5,177 nt of DNA, from assembly GCA_028865375.1 (NCBI GenBank), contig JAGWKJ010000184.1, forward strand, positions 1 to 5,177, read 5' to 3'. Made by a program: the position numbers and the translations under genes. Below are positions 1-4,978 of this stretch, in pieces. Each line of letters opens with the position of its first letter. Position 1 is the first letter of the stretch. Under the pieces are notes generated by a model that worked only from the letters and a program-made list of their open reading frames with translations, made no database searches and was not told the DNA's origin. The DNA comes from Hyphomicrobiales bacterium (lineage in GTDB: Bacteria > Pseudomonadota > Alphaproteobacteria > Rhizobiales > Beijerinckiaceae).

Positions 1-72
1 GAACGGCCGCAATCCCGGAAACGGACGGATTTCCGGTTCTCGCGCCGGGTCGATCGGCGTCGCGTCGCTCAC
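1..72 (-). CDS. nSTAND1-type NTPase, N-terminal fragment (runs off the window)
   Basis: Only the first 24 codons are in the window; the gene continues beyond position 1. It starts with GTG at 72, and that GTG shares four bases (GTGA) with the stop codon of the TIR gene, so the two genes are probably translationally coupled in one operon. No strong Shine-Dalgarno is visible, which fits coupling. The visible peptide begins MSDATPID and ends PFPGLRPF. A PxPGLRPF motif close to the N-terminus is the signature of the novel STAND NTPase 1 (nSTAND1) family; in that family it is normally followed by a P-loop ATPase domain and often by WD40 repeats. STAND proteins act as ligand-sensing, oligomerising switches. 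The family call rests on this short motif and the TIR neighbour; the Walker A/B motifs and any repeats lie outside the window and were not seen. Confidence 0.68.
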   Translation of the reverse strand, partial: MSDATPIDPAREPEIRPFPGLRPF

Positions 73-1688
73 GGCGCCGGCCGCGGCAGCTTGCCGAGGA
101 AATTGGCGAGCGCGGCGGGATCGAAGGCGTCGCCAACCCGCAGCAACTCGGCCTCCAACGTCTCGGCTTCCTCCTTGTCGGCGTCCGATCCGACGATGAC
201 GACCGCCTTGGCCTTCACGGGCGGCGTGCGGTTGCGCAGCGACTTGCGGTAATCGGCGAGCTTCGCCTCGAACCAGCGCGGAGGGCCGGCCCCCCAATAG
301 ATGATCGAGGCGTCGCAACTGGCGAGCTTTTCCCGATGGTCGGCGAGAGCGTCGGCGTCCTCGGCGTCCTGAAGCGGCAGCATCGGTTCGCAGCCCGCTT
401 CGATGAGCGTCCTGCGCAGCGCCTTCAATCCCGGCGATCCGCGGTCGGCGCGATCGCACACGACGTAGACGAGCGGCGGCTCCGCCGCGACCGGACCCGG
501 TGCGCCGTCGGGCGCCTTGGTCGCCGCGGACTGGGCGGCCGCCCTGGCCTCTTTTTCCTTCCGTTCCGCCTCGGCGCGATCGCGCTCCTTTTTGGCGCGC
601 GCGAGGCCGTCGAGGACTTCCGTCTTGACGTCCTCGACCCCGCCTTCGAGCAATTCGGCCTTCGCCGTCGCGCGTGGATCTTCGCGCAGGTAGCGGACGA
701 ATTCGACCTGGCGCGGATCGTCGCGTTGCGCGTCGGGAATCCAGACCACTTGCTTCAACCCGCCCGATTCCGCGCGGGCGAGCGCCAGCTCGTGCTGCAT
801 CGCCACGTTCGACAGTTTCGTTTCGCCCTCGGGCACGAAGCCATAGGCGATCCCGACCGGATGGATCGCGACGTCGCAGCGCGCGAGGCATTCCTCCACC
901 TTGCGCCTGTAATCGGCGGCGCGCCGCGGCAGGTCGCCGTCTGGCAACACGACATAGCCGCGGTCCTTGAGGTCGCGCCGCATCTGGTCGACCGCGTCGT
1001 CGAGGTCGGAGCTGGCTTCGGCGACATAGACCGCCTGCGCCGCGGGCGACGCCGCGCCGGGCGCGGCCGTCGCGGATCGCCCGGCCGGATCCGGCGGCCT
1101 TGCTTCGCCGAACGTGCGCTGCATGATCGAGACCAACCGCGCGATGTCCTTGGCGAGGTCGACCAGCCGTTCGTAATAGGCCTTGGCGTCCTCGGCGATC
1201 ATGTGCGGCCTGAGCGGCCGCTCCTTGGCCTTGTCGAAGAACTGGTAGGTCGTGGTGCCCTGCATCGAGTCGGGCAGCGTATCGCGATCGACCGGGAAGC
1301 GCTCGACCTTGAAGATGCGCTTCTTGTCGCCGTCGACGAGCAATCCGAGCCGCTTTTCCGCGCGCTCGGCGAATTCACGGACCTCGCGCCGGCACCATTC
1401 GCTGTTGACGAAGCTGGCGCTGACGATCGACAGGAAGGCCGCCGTCGAGCCTAGGCGGGCCACGATCTTCTTTTCGAAATCCTCGTTGTTGCGAATCTCG
1501 GGATCGCGCCAGATGCGCGCGTCGCGACCGAGGATGCCGTTGACGGTGCGCGACAGGTCCTCGTGCAGCGTGTCGACCCATCCGTGAGCTTCGCCCGCGA
1601 TCTGGTCGTTGTCGCGGTGCGCGTAACTGACGAAGACGTCCTGCTCGAACTCGGCCATGTAGCCGGCCGCGCCGCCGTTGCGGTCCAT
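69..1688 (-). CDS. TIR domain protein with two additional C-terminal TIR/DUF4062-like domains (probable defence effector)
   Basis: The protein has 539 residues from the chosen ATG at 1688, which has a GAGGG Shine-Dalgarno 7 nt upstream. TTG 1715 and ATG 1658 are alternative starts in the same frame, with no comparable ribosome site seen for ATG 1658. Residues about 14-115 form a canonical TIR core: a DVFVSYAHRD strand at 17-26, ARIWRDPEI around 57-65, and the SFVNSEWCRREV motif at 92-103, whose Glu102 sits at the catalytic position of NAD-cleaving TIR domains. A helical segment runs to about 195, then a Pro/Ala-rich linker. Residues about 219-361 begin VYVAEASSDLDDAVDQM and look like a TIR/DUF4062-type Rossmann-like domain. 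A charged Lys/Glu/Ala stretch (363-404) links to a third similar domain (about 406-536, beginning VYVVCDRADRG). No signal peptide or membrane segment is seen, so it should be cytoplasmic. The gene overlaps the nSTAND1-type gene by 4 nt. Inferred role: NAD-depleting effector controlled by the STAND partner. The TIR call is firm; the two later domains and the defence role are less certain. Confidence 0.87.
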   Translation of the reverse strand: MDRNGGAAGYMAEFEQDVFVSYAHRDNDQIAGEAHGWVDTLHEDLSRTVNGILGRDARIWRDPEIRNNEDFEKKIVARLGSTAAFLSIVSASFVNSEWCRREVREFAERAEKRLGLLVDGDKKRIFKVERFPVDRDTLPDSMQGTTTYQFFDKAKERPLRPHMIAEDAKAYYERLVDLAKDIARLVSIMQRTFGEARPPDPAGRSATAAPGAASPAAQAVYVAEASSDLDDAVDQMRRDLKDRGYVVLPDGDLPRRAADYRRKVEECLARCDVAIHPVGIAYGFVPEGETKLSNVAMQHELALARAESGGLKQVVWIPDAQRDDPRQVEFVRYLREDPRATAKAELLEGGVEDVKTEVLDGLARAKKERDRAEAERKEKEARAAAQSAATKAPDGAPGPVAAEPPLVYVVCDRADRGSPGLKALRRTLIEAGCEPMLPLQDAEDADALADHREKLASCDASIIYWGAGPPRWFEAKLADYRKSLRNRTPPVKAKAVVIVGSDADKEEAETLEAELLRVGDAFDPAALANFLGKLPRPAP

Positions 1689-1728
1689 GCGAATGCCCTC
1701 GGGCCGTACGCCCAACGCATGGTTTCAT

Positions 1729-1743
1729 ATCGCAATTCGCGAT
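1729..1743. repeat. Short inverted repeat in the TIR leader
   Basis: ATCGC-aattc-GCGAT is a perfect 5-bp inverted repeat with a 5-nt centre. It lies about where the TIR transcript would begin, downstream of the candidate -10 box. It could be an operator half-site pair or a small RNA hairpin. It is short enough to be chance. Confidence 0.3.
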
Positions 1744-1752
1744 TCAATGAGC

Positions 1753-1781
1753 GTGATACCGCCGGACGACGGCCACGTGAA
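1753..1781 (-). promoter_or_regulatory. Candidate promoter of the TIR operon
   Basis: Read on the minus strand, TTCACG (1781-1776) and TATCAC (1758-1753) are separated by exactly 17 nt. Each matches the sigma-70 consensus at 4 of 6 positions. Transcription would start near 1746 and leave a leader of about 58 nt before the ATG at 1688. In such GC-rich DNA this is suggestive only. Confidence 0.35.
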
Positions 1782-1790
1782 GCATTTCAC
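1777..1790. repeat. Short inverted repeat over the candidate -35 box
   Basis: GTGAA-gcat-TTCAC is a perfect 5-bp inverted repeat with a 4-nt centre. It overlaps the candidate -35 hexamer of the TIR operon promoter, a position where a repressor would act. No known regulator site is recognised and chance is possible. Confidence 0.3.
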
Positions 1791-1941
1791 TTTGCCGCGA
1801 TCGCGCTCGAAGGGCGCACCAGATCGGCAATCGCCGCCAGACCAATCCCGGGGCACATCCTGACCTCGCCTCGAACCGCCCAAATTTCCTCGTCCGGCCA
1901 CGGCGGTTTCGACCCATGATCGTATCGCCAAGCGCCGCCGC

Positions 1942-2847
1942 ATGTTACTCGACGCCATGGCAAGGTCGGAACCGATTCGCAGATTGGCTGCGCTCGACGC
2001 GCCGAACTGCCCTGATTTCCTTCGCAAATCGATTGAACGTCCGGAAACGGACGGACCGTTCGCCGCCGGTGCGGCGCTCTCGCTCTTGCATGGGGCCGCC
2101 CGGTCGGACGACCCGCCCTCGACGCTGTGGCGGCGGCGTTTGGCGGTGCGGGCCGCCGTCGCCTCGGTGCGCGGCCTCGAACCGGGCGAATTGCGCGACG
2201 CGTGGTGCCTGACGCCACCGGGGGCCGACAGCGGCCCGGCGGGTCGCGTCTTCGGCGCATGGCGCGCCCTTTCCGACGCGTCGGACCGCATCACGACGTC
2301 GGATTTGGCGGGCGGTTTCGAGATCCCGGCCTCGATGGCGTCCGAGGCATTGGCGGCGCTCGGCGAAATGGCCTCTCAAGACTCCGCGCCGCTCGATGTC
2401 GCCGGCACGGCTTGGATCAAAACGCTTGGGCTCGGCGGCGGTCGCGCCTTCGCCGCTTGGGCCGCCGACCGGGCGTTGGCCGCCGCTCTCGGCTGGCGCG
2501 CGGCGATCCCCCTTCTCGCCACGACGCCAGGCTTCCGAGCCCTGCCCGAGCGCTTCGCGCCTGCGGCGTTTGCCGCTGTTTACGCCACCGCGGCCGTCCG
2601 GTCGCTTGACCTCCATCGGGACCTCGCCCGGCGCGCGGCGAGGCTCGTCGAAGCCGCCGCCAAGCTTCGGGGACGGGACGCCGCCGCCTTGGTCGACGCG
2701 TTCCTCGCCGAAGACGCGGTCTACCCGGCGGCCCATGTCGCGAAAGGCTCCGACCGCGGCACACGCCGCACCTGCGACCGCTTGGTGGCCCTTGGCGCCT
2801 TGCGCGAACTCTCCGGGCGGCCCTCCTCGAGGCTCTACGGCCTATGA
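1942..2847 (+). CDS. DUF1403 family protein
   Basis: The protein has 301 residues, near the usual family length of about 300. Recognised by the family-typical blocks FAAGAALSLLH (40-50), LWRRRLAVRAAVASVRG (62-78), the SGPAGRVFGAWRAL block (97-110, cognate of the DPGPAGR..LAWR block) and the C-terminal segment CDRLVALGALRELSGRPSSRLYGL (278-301). Residues about 248-300 read as a helix-turn-helix-like unit (VDAFLAEDAVYPAAHVAKG then a recognition-type helix), so DNA binding is plausible. The biochemical function is unknown. The protein is soluble, Ala/Arg rich, with no signal peptide. ATG 1942 is the first possible start in the frame after the TGA at 1861-1863; ATG 1957 is the alternative, and neither has a clear ribosome site. 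Its stop overlaps the scpB start (ATGA), so the two are co-translated. The pairing with scpB next to repC suggests a role in replicon maintenance, which is inference. Confidence 0.85.
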   Translation: MLLDAMARSEPIRRLAALDAPNCPDFLRKSIERPETDGPFAAGAALSLLHGAARSDDPPSTLWRRRLAVRAAVASVRGLEPGELRDAWCLTPPGADSGPAGRVFGAWRALSDASDRITTSDLAGGFEIPASMASEALAALGEMASQDSAPLDVAGTAWIKTLGLGGGRAFAAWAADRALAAALGWRAAIPLLATTPGFRALPERFAPAAFAAVYATAAVRSLDLHRDLARRAARLVEAAAKLRGRDAAALVDAFLAEDAVYPAAHVAKGSDRGTRRTCDRLVALGALRELSGRPSSRLYGL

Positions 2848-3497
2848 ACGCACGCACGAACAAGCTCCCCGCCTTCGACCGCGAGCTGACCGATTTGCCC
2901 CAGCCCGCCCGCAAACGCGCGTGGATGGCCCGTGTCGAGGCCGTCGTCTTCGCCTCGCCGGACCCCGTTCCGTGCGCCAAACTGGCGGAAGTCGTCGGCG
3001 CCGCATGCGATCTCTCTTCGCTGATCGAAGACGTCCGCGCCGAACTCGTCGGCCGTCCTTACGATCTCGTCGAGGTCGCCGGCGGTTGGCGCCACCAGAC
3101 CCGGCCGGAATAGGCGCCCGTACTCGCCGCCGCGGCGGCGGTCGACGTCGCCGTCTCGCGGGCCTCGCCGGGCGCGCTCGCCCTGCTGTGCGCGGTGGCC
3201 CTCCACCAGCCGATCACGCGCGGCGAAATCAGCGAGTTGTTCGGCCGCGAGATTTCGGGCGACGCCCTCGGGTCCCTCAAGCGAGACGGATTGTTGGCGA
3301 CCGGTCCGCGCAGCCCGCGCCCCGGCGCGCCGCCGACCTACGTGACGACGCAGCGCTTTCTTTTGGCCTTCGGATTGAAGCGGCTTTCCGACTTGCCCGG
3401 TTTCCTGGACGCGCAGGAAATCGGCGGCGCCGAAGGTTCCGGTCGCGAGGACGACGATCCCTTCGCTGACGCGGAGGTCGCCGACGACGTGGCCTGA
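2844..3497 (+). pseudogene. scpB: ScpB-like chromosome/plasmid segregation protein, interrupted by an in-frame amber codon
   Basis: ScpB is a kleisin-associated winged-helix subunit of the SMC-ScpA-ScpB condensin that compacts and segregates DNA. The frame spans 217 codons. Codons 1-89 include the family hallmark RVEAVVFASPDPV (30-42) and the strand GWRHQTRPE (81-89), covering the first winged helix. Codon 90 (3111-3113) is TAG. The same frame then continues without further stops or a frameshift through APVLAAA, ALALLCAVALHQPITRGEIS and the GPRSPRPGAPPTYVTTQRFL block, which is the second winged helix, to a TGA at 3495-3497. Intact conserved sequence on both sides means a single nonsense change (for example from a Tyr codon), a sequencing error, or readthrough. 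The first GTG after the stop (3195) lacks a visible ribosome site and lies inside the domain. The start is ATG 2844, overlapping the DUF1403 stop. As written, only an 89-residue N-terminal fragment (2844-3113) would be made. Confidence 0.85.
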
Positions 3498-3505
3498 CGG
3501 CGTCA
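3495..3505. repeat. Palindrome formed by the two convergent stop codons
   Basis: TGACG-G-CGTCA is a perfect 5-bp inverted repeat with a 1-nt centre. Its outer triplets are the TGA stop of the scpB frame and, on the other strand, the TGA stop of repC. Only 5 nt separate the two coding regions and there is no U-tract terminator here. It may be chance. Confidence 0.4.
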
Positions 3506-4819
3506 TGCGGACTTCCTGTCCCGTCGACGCGCCGCCAGCGCGGCCATGATCATCGGACCGAGCGAAAACGCGCCGGCCTGCGCCTTTCTGGTCAACTCGC
3601 GCAAATAGCCGCCCGGGCTCGAAACGAGCGCCCCGCGTTGCAGGATTGCGGCCAGCAGCGTCGCCGCCCGCCTGTCTCCAAGGGCCTCCAAGGCCTCGTT
3701 CCAAGCGCTCGGACTGATGCCGAGCGCCGGGCGCACGACTTCCGCGGCGGCGACCAAATCGCGCCAATGCGCCACCCCGCCAGGCGCGTAGTCGGCGATG
3801 TCGGGACAGGCTTCCAGCACGAGCCCAAGTGGCGGCGTCCAGTTTTCGAGGTCGAGCACGACGGCGGCAGGCACGCTCGCCGAGGCTGCACGGATTTCCT
3901 CCGACGCCACCACGTCGATGGGAGCCGTCGCCTTGGTATCGAGAGGCTCGACGGTCGCGCCCGGGCTTTTTTGAAAGCTTGGTTCAAAATCAGGGGAACG
4001 GTTGGGGTTTGAATTCTGTTCGTGGCGCCCATTGTTGGACTCATTGGCGCTAGGATTTTTGAAATTGACATGATTTTCCAACGTTGTGAGGATTGTCTCG
4101 ACCAGCGTGCCGAGGGCTTCCGCCAGCGGTGTCAATTCATCGATGGAGGCGCGACGGGGCAAACAGTCGACGATATCCCGGTAGCGGGCGCGGACGGCCG
4201 CCCAGGAAGTCTCGCGCACCGCGTGGGTCCCGTCCAAAGCCGGCGGGGCGGCACCTTCGGCAACGGCGGTCTCGATCATCTTGGCGATGTCGCGACGCGC
4301 CAAGGTCACGCGCTCGCGCAGCAGCCGGAGCCGGCGTTCGTCGAACCGGACTTCCTCCGCCAGCCGCTCGAACTCGGCCGCCCGCGCGACCAAGGGCGAG
4401 AGATCGAAGCCGAAGGCCTCCGCATCCCTGCCCTCTCGCGCCCTGCGGGCATAACGCTTGCCGTTGGGACTGTCCTTGCGCAGCACGATGCCGGCGTCGA
4501 CGAGGATCGCCAGTTGGCGACGCAATGTCGACGGCGCCATGCCGTGCGCCCGCAATGCGAGCCGCGCATTGGACGGGAAGACGATCAGGTCGTCGCCCGT
4601 CAGCACGGTCTCGGGGTGGAAACTCAGCAGCGCGTCGAGCACCGCCAGCGCACGCTCAGTCAAGCCGAGCTTCGCCTTGGCGGCGCAGATCGCCTGGAAC
4701 ACGGTCCATTTGTGCGCCTTCGCGCCGGGCGGTCGCGACTTCGCGACCATTCGGTTCGCCACATGGGCGAGCGTCAGCGATCGCCGCCCGAAAGGCGTCG
4801 TCGGATTGGTTTGCGTCAT
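3503..4819 (-). CDS. repC: Plasmid replication initiator RepC (repABC family)
   Basis: RepC is the replication initiator of repABC plasmids; it binds the origin inside its own gene and acts mostly in cis. The product has 438 residues, within the usual range of about 400-440. Residues about 10-185 form the conserved N-terminal winged-helix DNA-binding region, with FGRRSLTLAHVANR, KWTVFQAICAAKAKLGLTERALAVLDALLSF, LIVFPSNARLALRAHGM and STLRRQLAILVDAGIV followed by SPNGKRYARR. A helical, Arg/Glu-rich segment follows. Residues 247-285 (LENHVNFKNPSANESN through SFQKS) are the Asn-rich linker encoded by the AT-rich tract. The C-terminal domain (about 320-430) ends with the diagnostic GALVSSPGGYLRELTRKAQAG and FSLGPMIMAALAARRR. 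ATG 4819 has an AAGAAGG ribosome site about 8 nt upstream. The gene lies 159 nt after repB, and expression should be controlled by the antisense RNA in that gap. It is complete, with no missing conserved block. Confidence 0.97.
   Translation of the reverse strand: MTQTNPTTPFGRRSLTLAHVANRMVAKSRPPGAKAHKWTVFQAICAAKAKLGLTERALAVLDALLSFHPETVLTGDDLIVFPSNARLALRAHGMAPSTLRRQLAILVDAGIVLRKDSPNGKRYARRAREGRDAEAFGFDLSPLVARAAEFERLAEEVRFDERRLRLLRERVTLARRDIAKMIETAVAEGAAPPALDGTHAVRETSWAAVRARYRDIVDCLPRRASIDELTPLAEALGTLVETILTTLENHVNFKNPSANESNNGRHEQNSNPNRSPDFEPSFQKSPGATVEPLDTKATAPIDVVASEEIRAASASVPAAVVLDLENWTPPLGLVLEACPDIADYAPGGVAHWRDLVAAAEVVRPALGISPSAWNEALEALGDRRAATLLAAILQRGALVSSPGGYLRELTRKAQAGAFSLGPMIMAALAARRRDRKSA
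3961..4085. other. oriV: AT-rich tract inside repC, probable replication origin (oriV)
   Basis: Of the 120 bases from 3961 to 4080, 66 are A or T (55%), against about one third in the surrounding sequence. The tract encodes the Asn-rich linker of RepC (residues about 247-285). In characterised repABC plasmids the origin lies within the repC coding region and coincides with such an AT-rich patch. Runs such as gcttttttgaaagc and ggatttttgaaattg are visible. I did not identify RepC-binding iterons. Confidence 0.65.
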
Positions 4820-4821
4820 GA

Positions 4822-4844
4822 CTTTCGCCTTCTTCAGGCAAAAG
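4822..4844 (-). promoter_or_regulatory. Hairpin occluding the repC ribosome binding site
   Basis: An 8-bp stem (CTTTTGCC with GGCGAAAG, one G-U pair) encloses the loop TGAAGAA. The AAGAAGG ribosome site is split between loop and stem, and the stem ends 2 nt before ATG 4819. No U-tract follows, so translational occlusion is more likely than transcription termination. Confidence 0.6.
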
Positions 4845-4887
4845 AAAACTGCCCGCCAAAATGAGGCGTCAGAGGCGCATTCGACTC

Positions 4888-4916
4888 TTGACGGTGATTC
4901 GCGAAAGTGCGATTCT
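4888..4916 (+). promoter_or_regulatory. Promoter of the antisense RNA
   Basis: TTGACG (4888-4893, 5 of 6 to consensus) and GATTCT (4911-4916, 3 of 6) are spaced by exactly 17 nt. Transcription would begin near 4923, so the RNA ends at the strong terminator after about 50 nt, in line with the 50-60 nt antisense RNAs of repABC plasmids. A constitutive, fairly strong promoter is expected. Confidence 0.65.
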
Positions 4917-4922
4917 CGGTTG

Positions 4923-4972
4923 TCCAGACCAGAGAAGGCTTCCGGAACTCCGTTTCGGGGGCCTTTTCTTTT
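4923..4972 (+). ncRNA. ctRNA/incA: Counter-transcribed antisense RNA controlling repC (incompatibility RNA)
   Basis: In repABC plasmids a small antisense RNA encoded between repB and repC, on the opposite strand, binds the repC leader, represses RepC synthesis and sets copy number and incompatibility. Here the plus strand of the repB-repC gap has a promoter, a short unpaired 5' segment (TGTCCAGACCAGAG) and a 14-bp hairpin ending in TTCTTTT, giving an RNA of about 50 nt. It is fully complementary to the repC leader. The 5' end is estimated from promoter spacing and could be off by a few bases. Confidence 0.75.
4935..4972 (+). terminator. Rho-independent terminator of the antisense RNA
   Basis: AAGGC plus TTCCGGAAC (4935-4948) pairs along all 14 positions with GTTTCGGGG plus GCCTT (4952-4965), with three G-U pairs and a 3-nt TCC loop. 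It is followed by TTCTTTT (4966-4972). The stem can be lengthened by up to 4 pairs outward using part of the tail. This is the strongest intrinsic terminator in the window. Confidence 0.85.
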
Positions 4973-4978
4973 GCGGGT

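Larger units (their letters stand above)
1689..1941. other. Divergent intergenic region between the TIR operon and the DUF1403 gene
   Basis: These 253 bases separate two divergently transcribed units, so each promoter should lie here. Towards the TIR gene there is a weak sigma-70-like candidate and two small inverted repeats, listed separately. Towards the DUF1403 gene I see no convincing -35/-10 pair and no good Shine-Dalgarno before its ATG. The frame of that gene stays open back to a TGA at 1861-1863 but has no ATG, GTG or TTG before 1942. Short open frames crossing the region on both strands are low-complexity Arg/Pro/Ala shadows and are not called. Confidence 0.6.
4820..4978 (-). promoter_or_regulatory. 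repB-repC intergenic region and repC leader with a competing-hairpin switch
   Basis: On the minus strand, three elements can be read in the repC leader. Just after the repB stop there is a strong hairpin (4965-4935), the complement of the antisense RNA terminator. Next to the repC start, CTTTTGCC (4844-4837) can pair with GGCGAAAG (4829-4822) around a 7-nt loop; one pair is G-U, and this traps the GG of the ribosome site 2 nt before the ATG. In addition GCAAAAGAAAA (4974-4964) is perfectly complementary over 11 bases to TTTTCTTTTGC (4848-4838), so the 5' leader can capture the anti-ribosome-site arm. The two pairings exclude each other. This matches the model for repABC plasmids, where antisense RNA binding shifts the leader to the form that blocks repC. 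The pairing is seen; the regulatory effect is inferred. Confidence 0.7.

Noticed and set aside
15..29. 15-nt direct repeat shared with 2041-2055 (CCGGAAACGGACGGA)
   Set aside because: Both copies lie inside coding sequence in unrelated proteins and opposite reading directions; simple Gly/Pro/Arg-rich codon use can produce it, and no target-site or terminal structure surrounds either copy.
336..1454. 372-codon open frame on the plus strand
   Set aside because: It lies antisense to the TIR gene, is Arg/Gly/Ala rich without any recognisable domain, and arises from GC-rich codon bias of the real gene.
1689..1941. parS-like centromere site (GTT-N4-GC-N4-AAC) in the intergenic regions or elsewhere
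   Set aside because: I looked for this arrangement through the window and found no convincing match; the site may lie near repA or repB outside the window.
1725..2294. 189-codon minus-strand frame covering the divergent intergenic region
   Set aside because: It overlaps the DUF1403 coding region for over half its length, is Arg/Ser/Pro rich, and shows no conserved features.
3111..3113. Amber codon as a pyrrolysine site
   Set aside because: No nearby structure or gene context suggests pyrrolysine; the replicon type belongs to alphaproteobacteria, and a nonsense change or base error is simpler.
3195..3497. Separate 100-codon gene starting at GTG 3195
   Set aside because: The same frame upstream to the TAG still encodes conserved ScpB sequence (ALALLCAV precedes it), and no ribosome site is seen, so it is the tail of the broken scpB rather than its own gene.
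2835..3767. 310-codon open frame on the minus strand crossing scpB and the end of repC
   Set aside because: It covers the well-supported scpB and repC frames, has low-complexity Gly/Arg composition and matches no family.
4022..4864. 280-codon open frame on the plus strand opposite repC
   Set aside because: Antisense shadow of repC with His/Arg/Gln-rich sequence and no ribosome site or family features.
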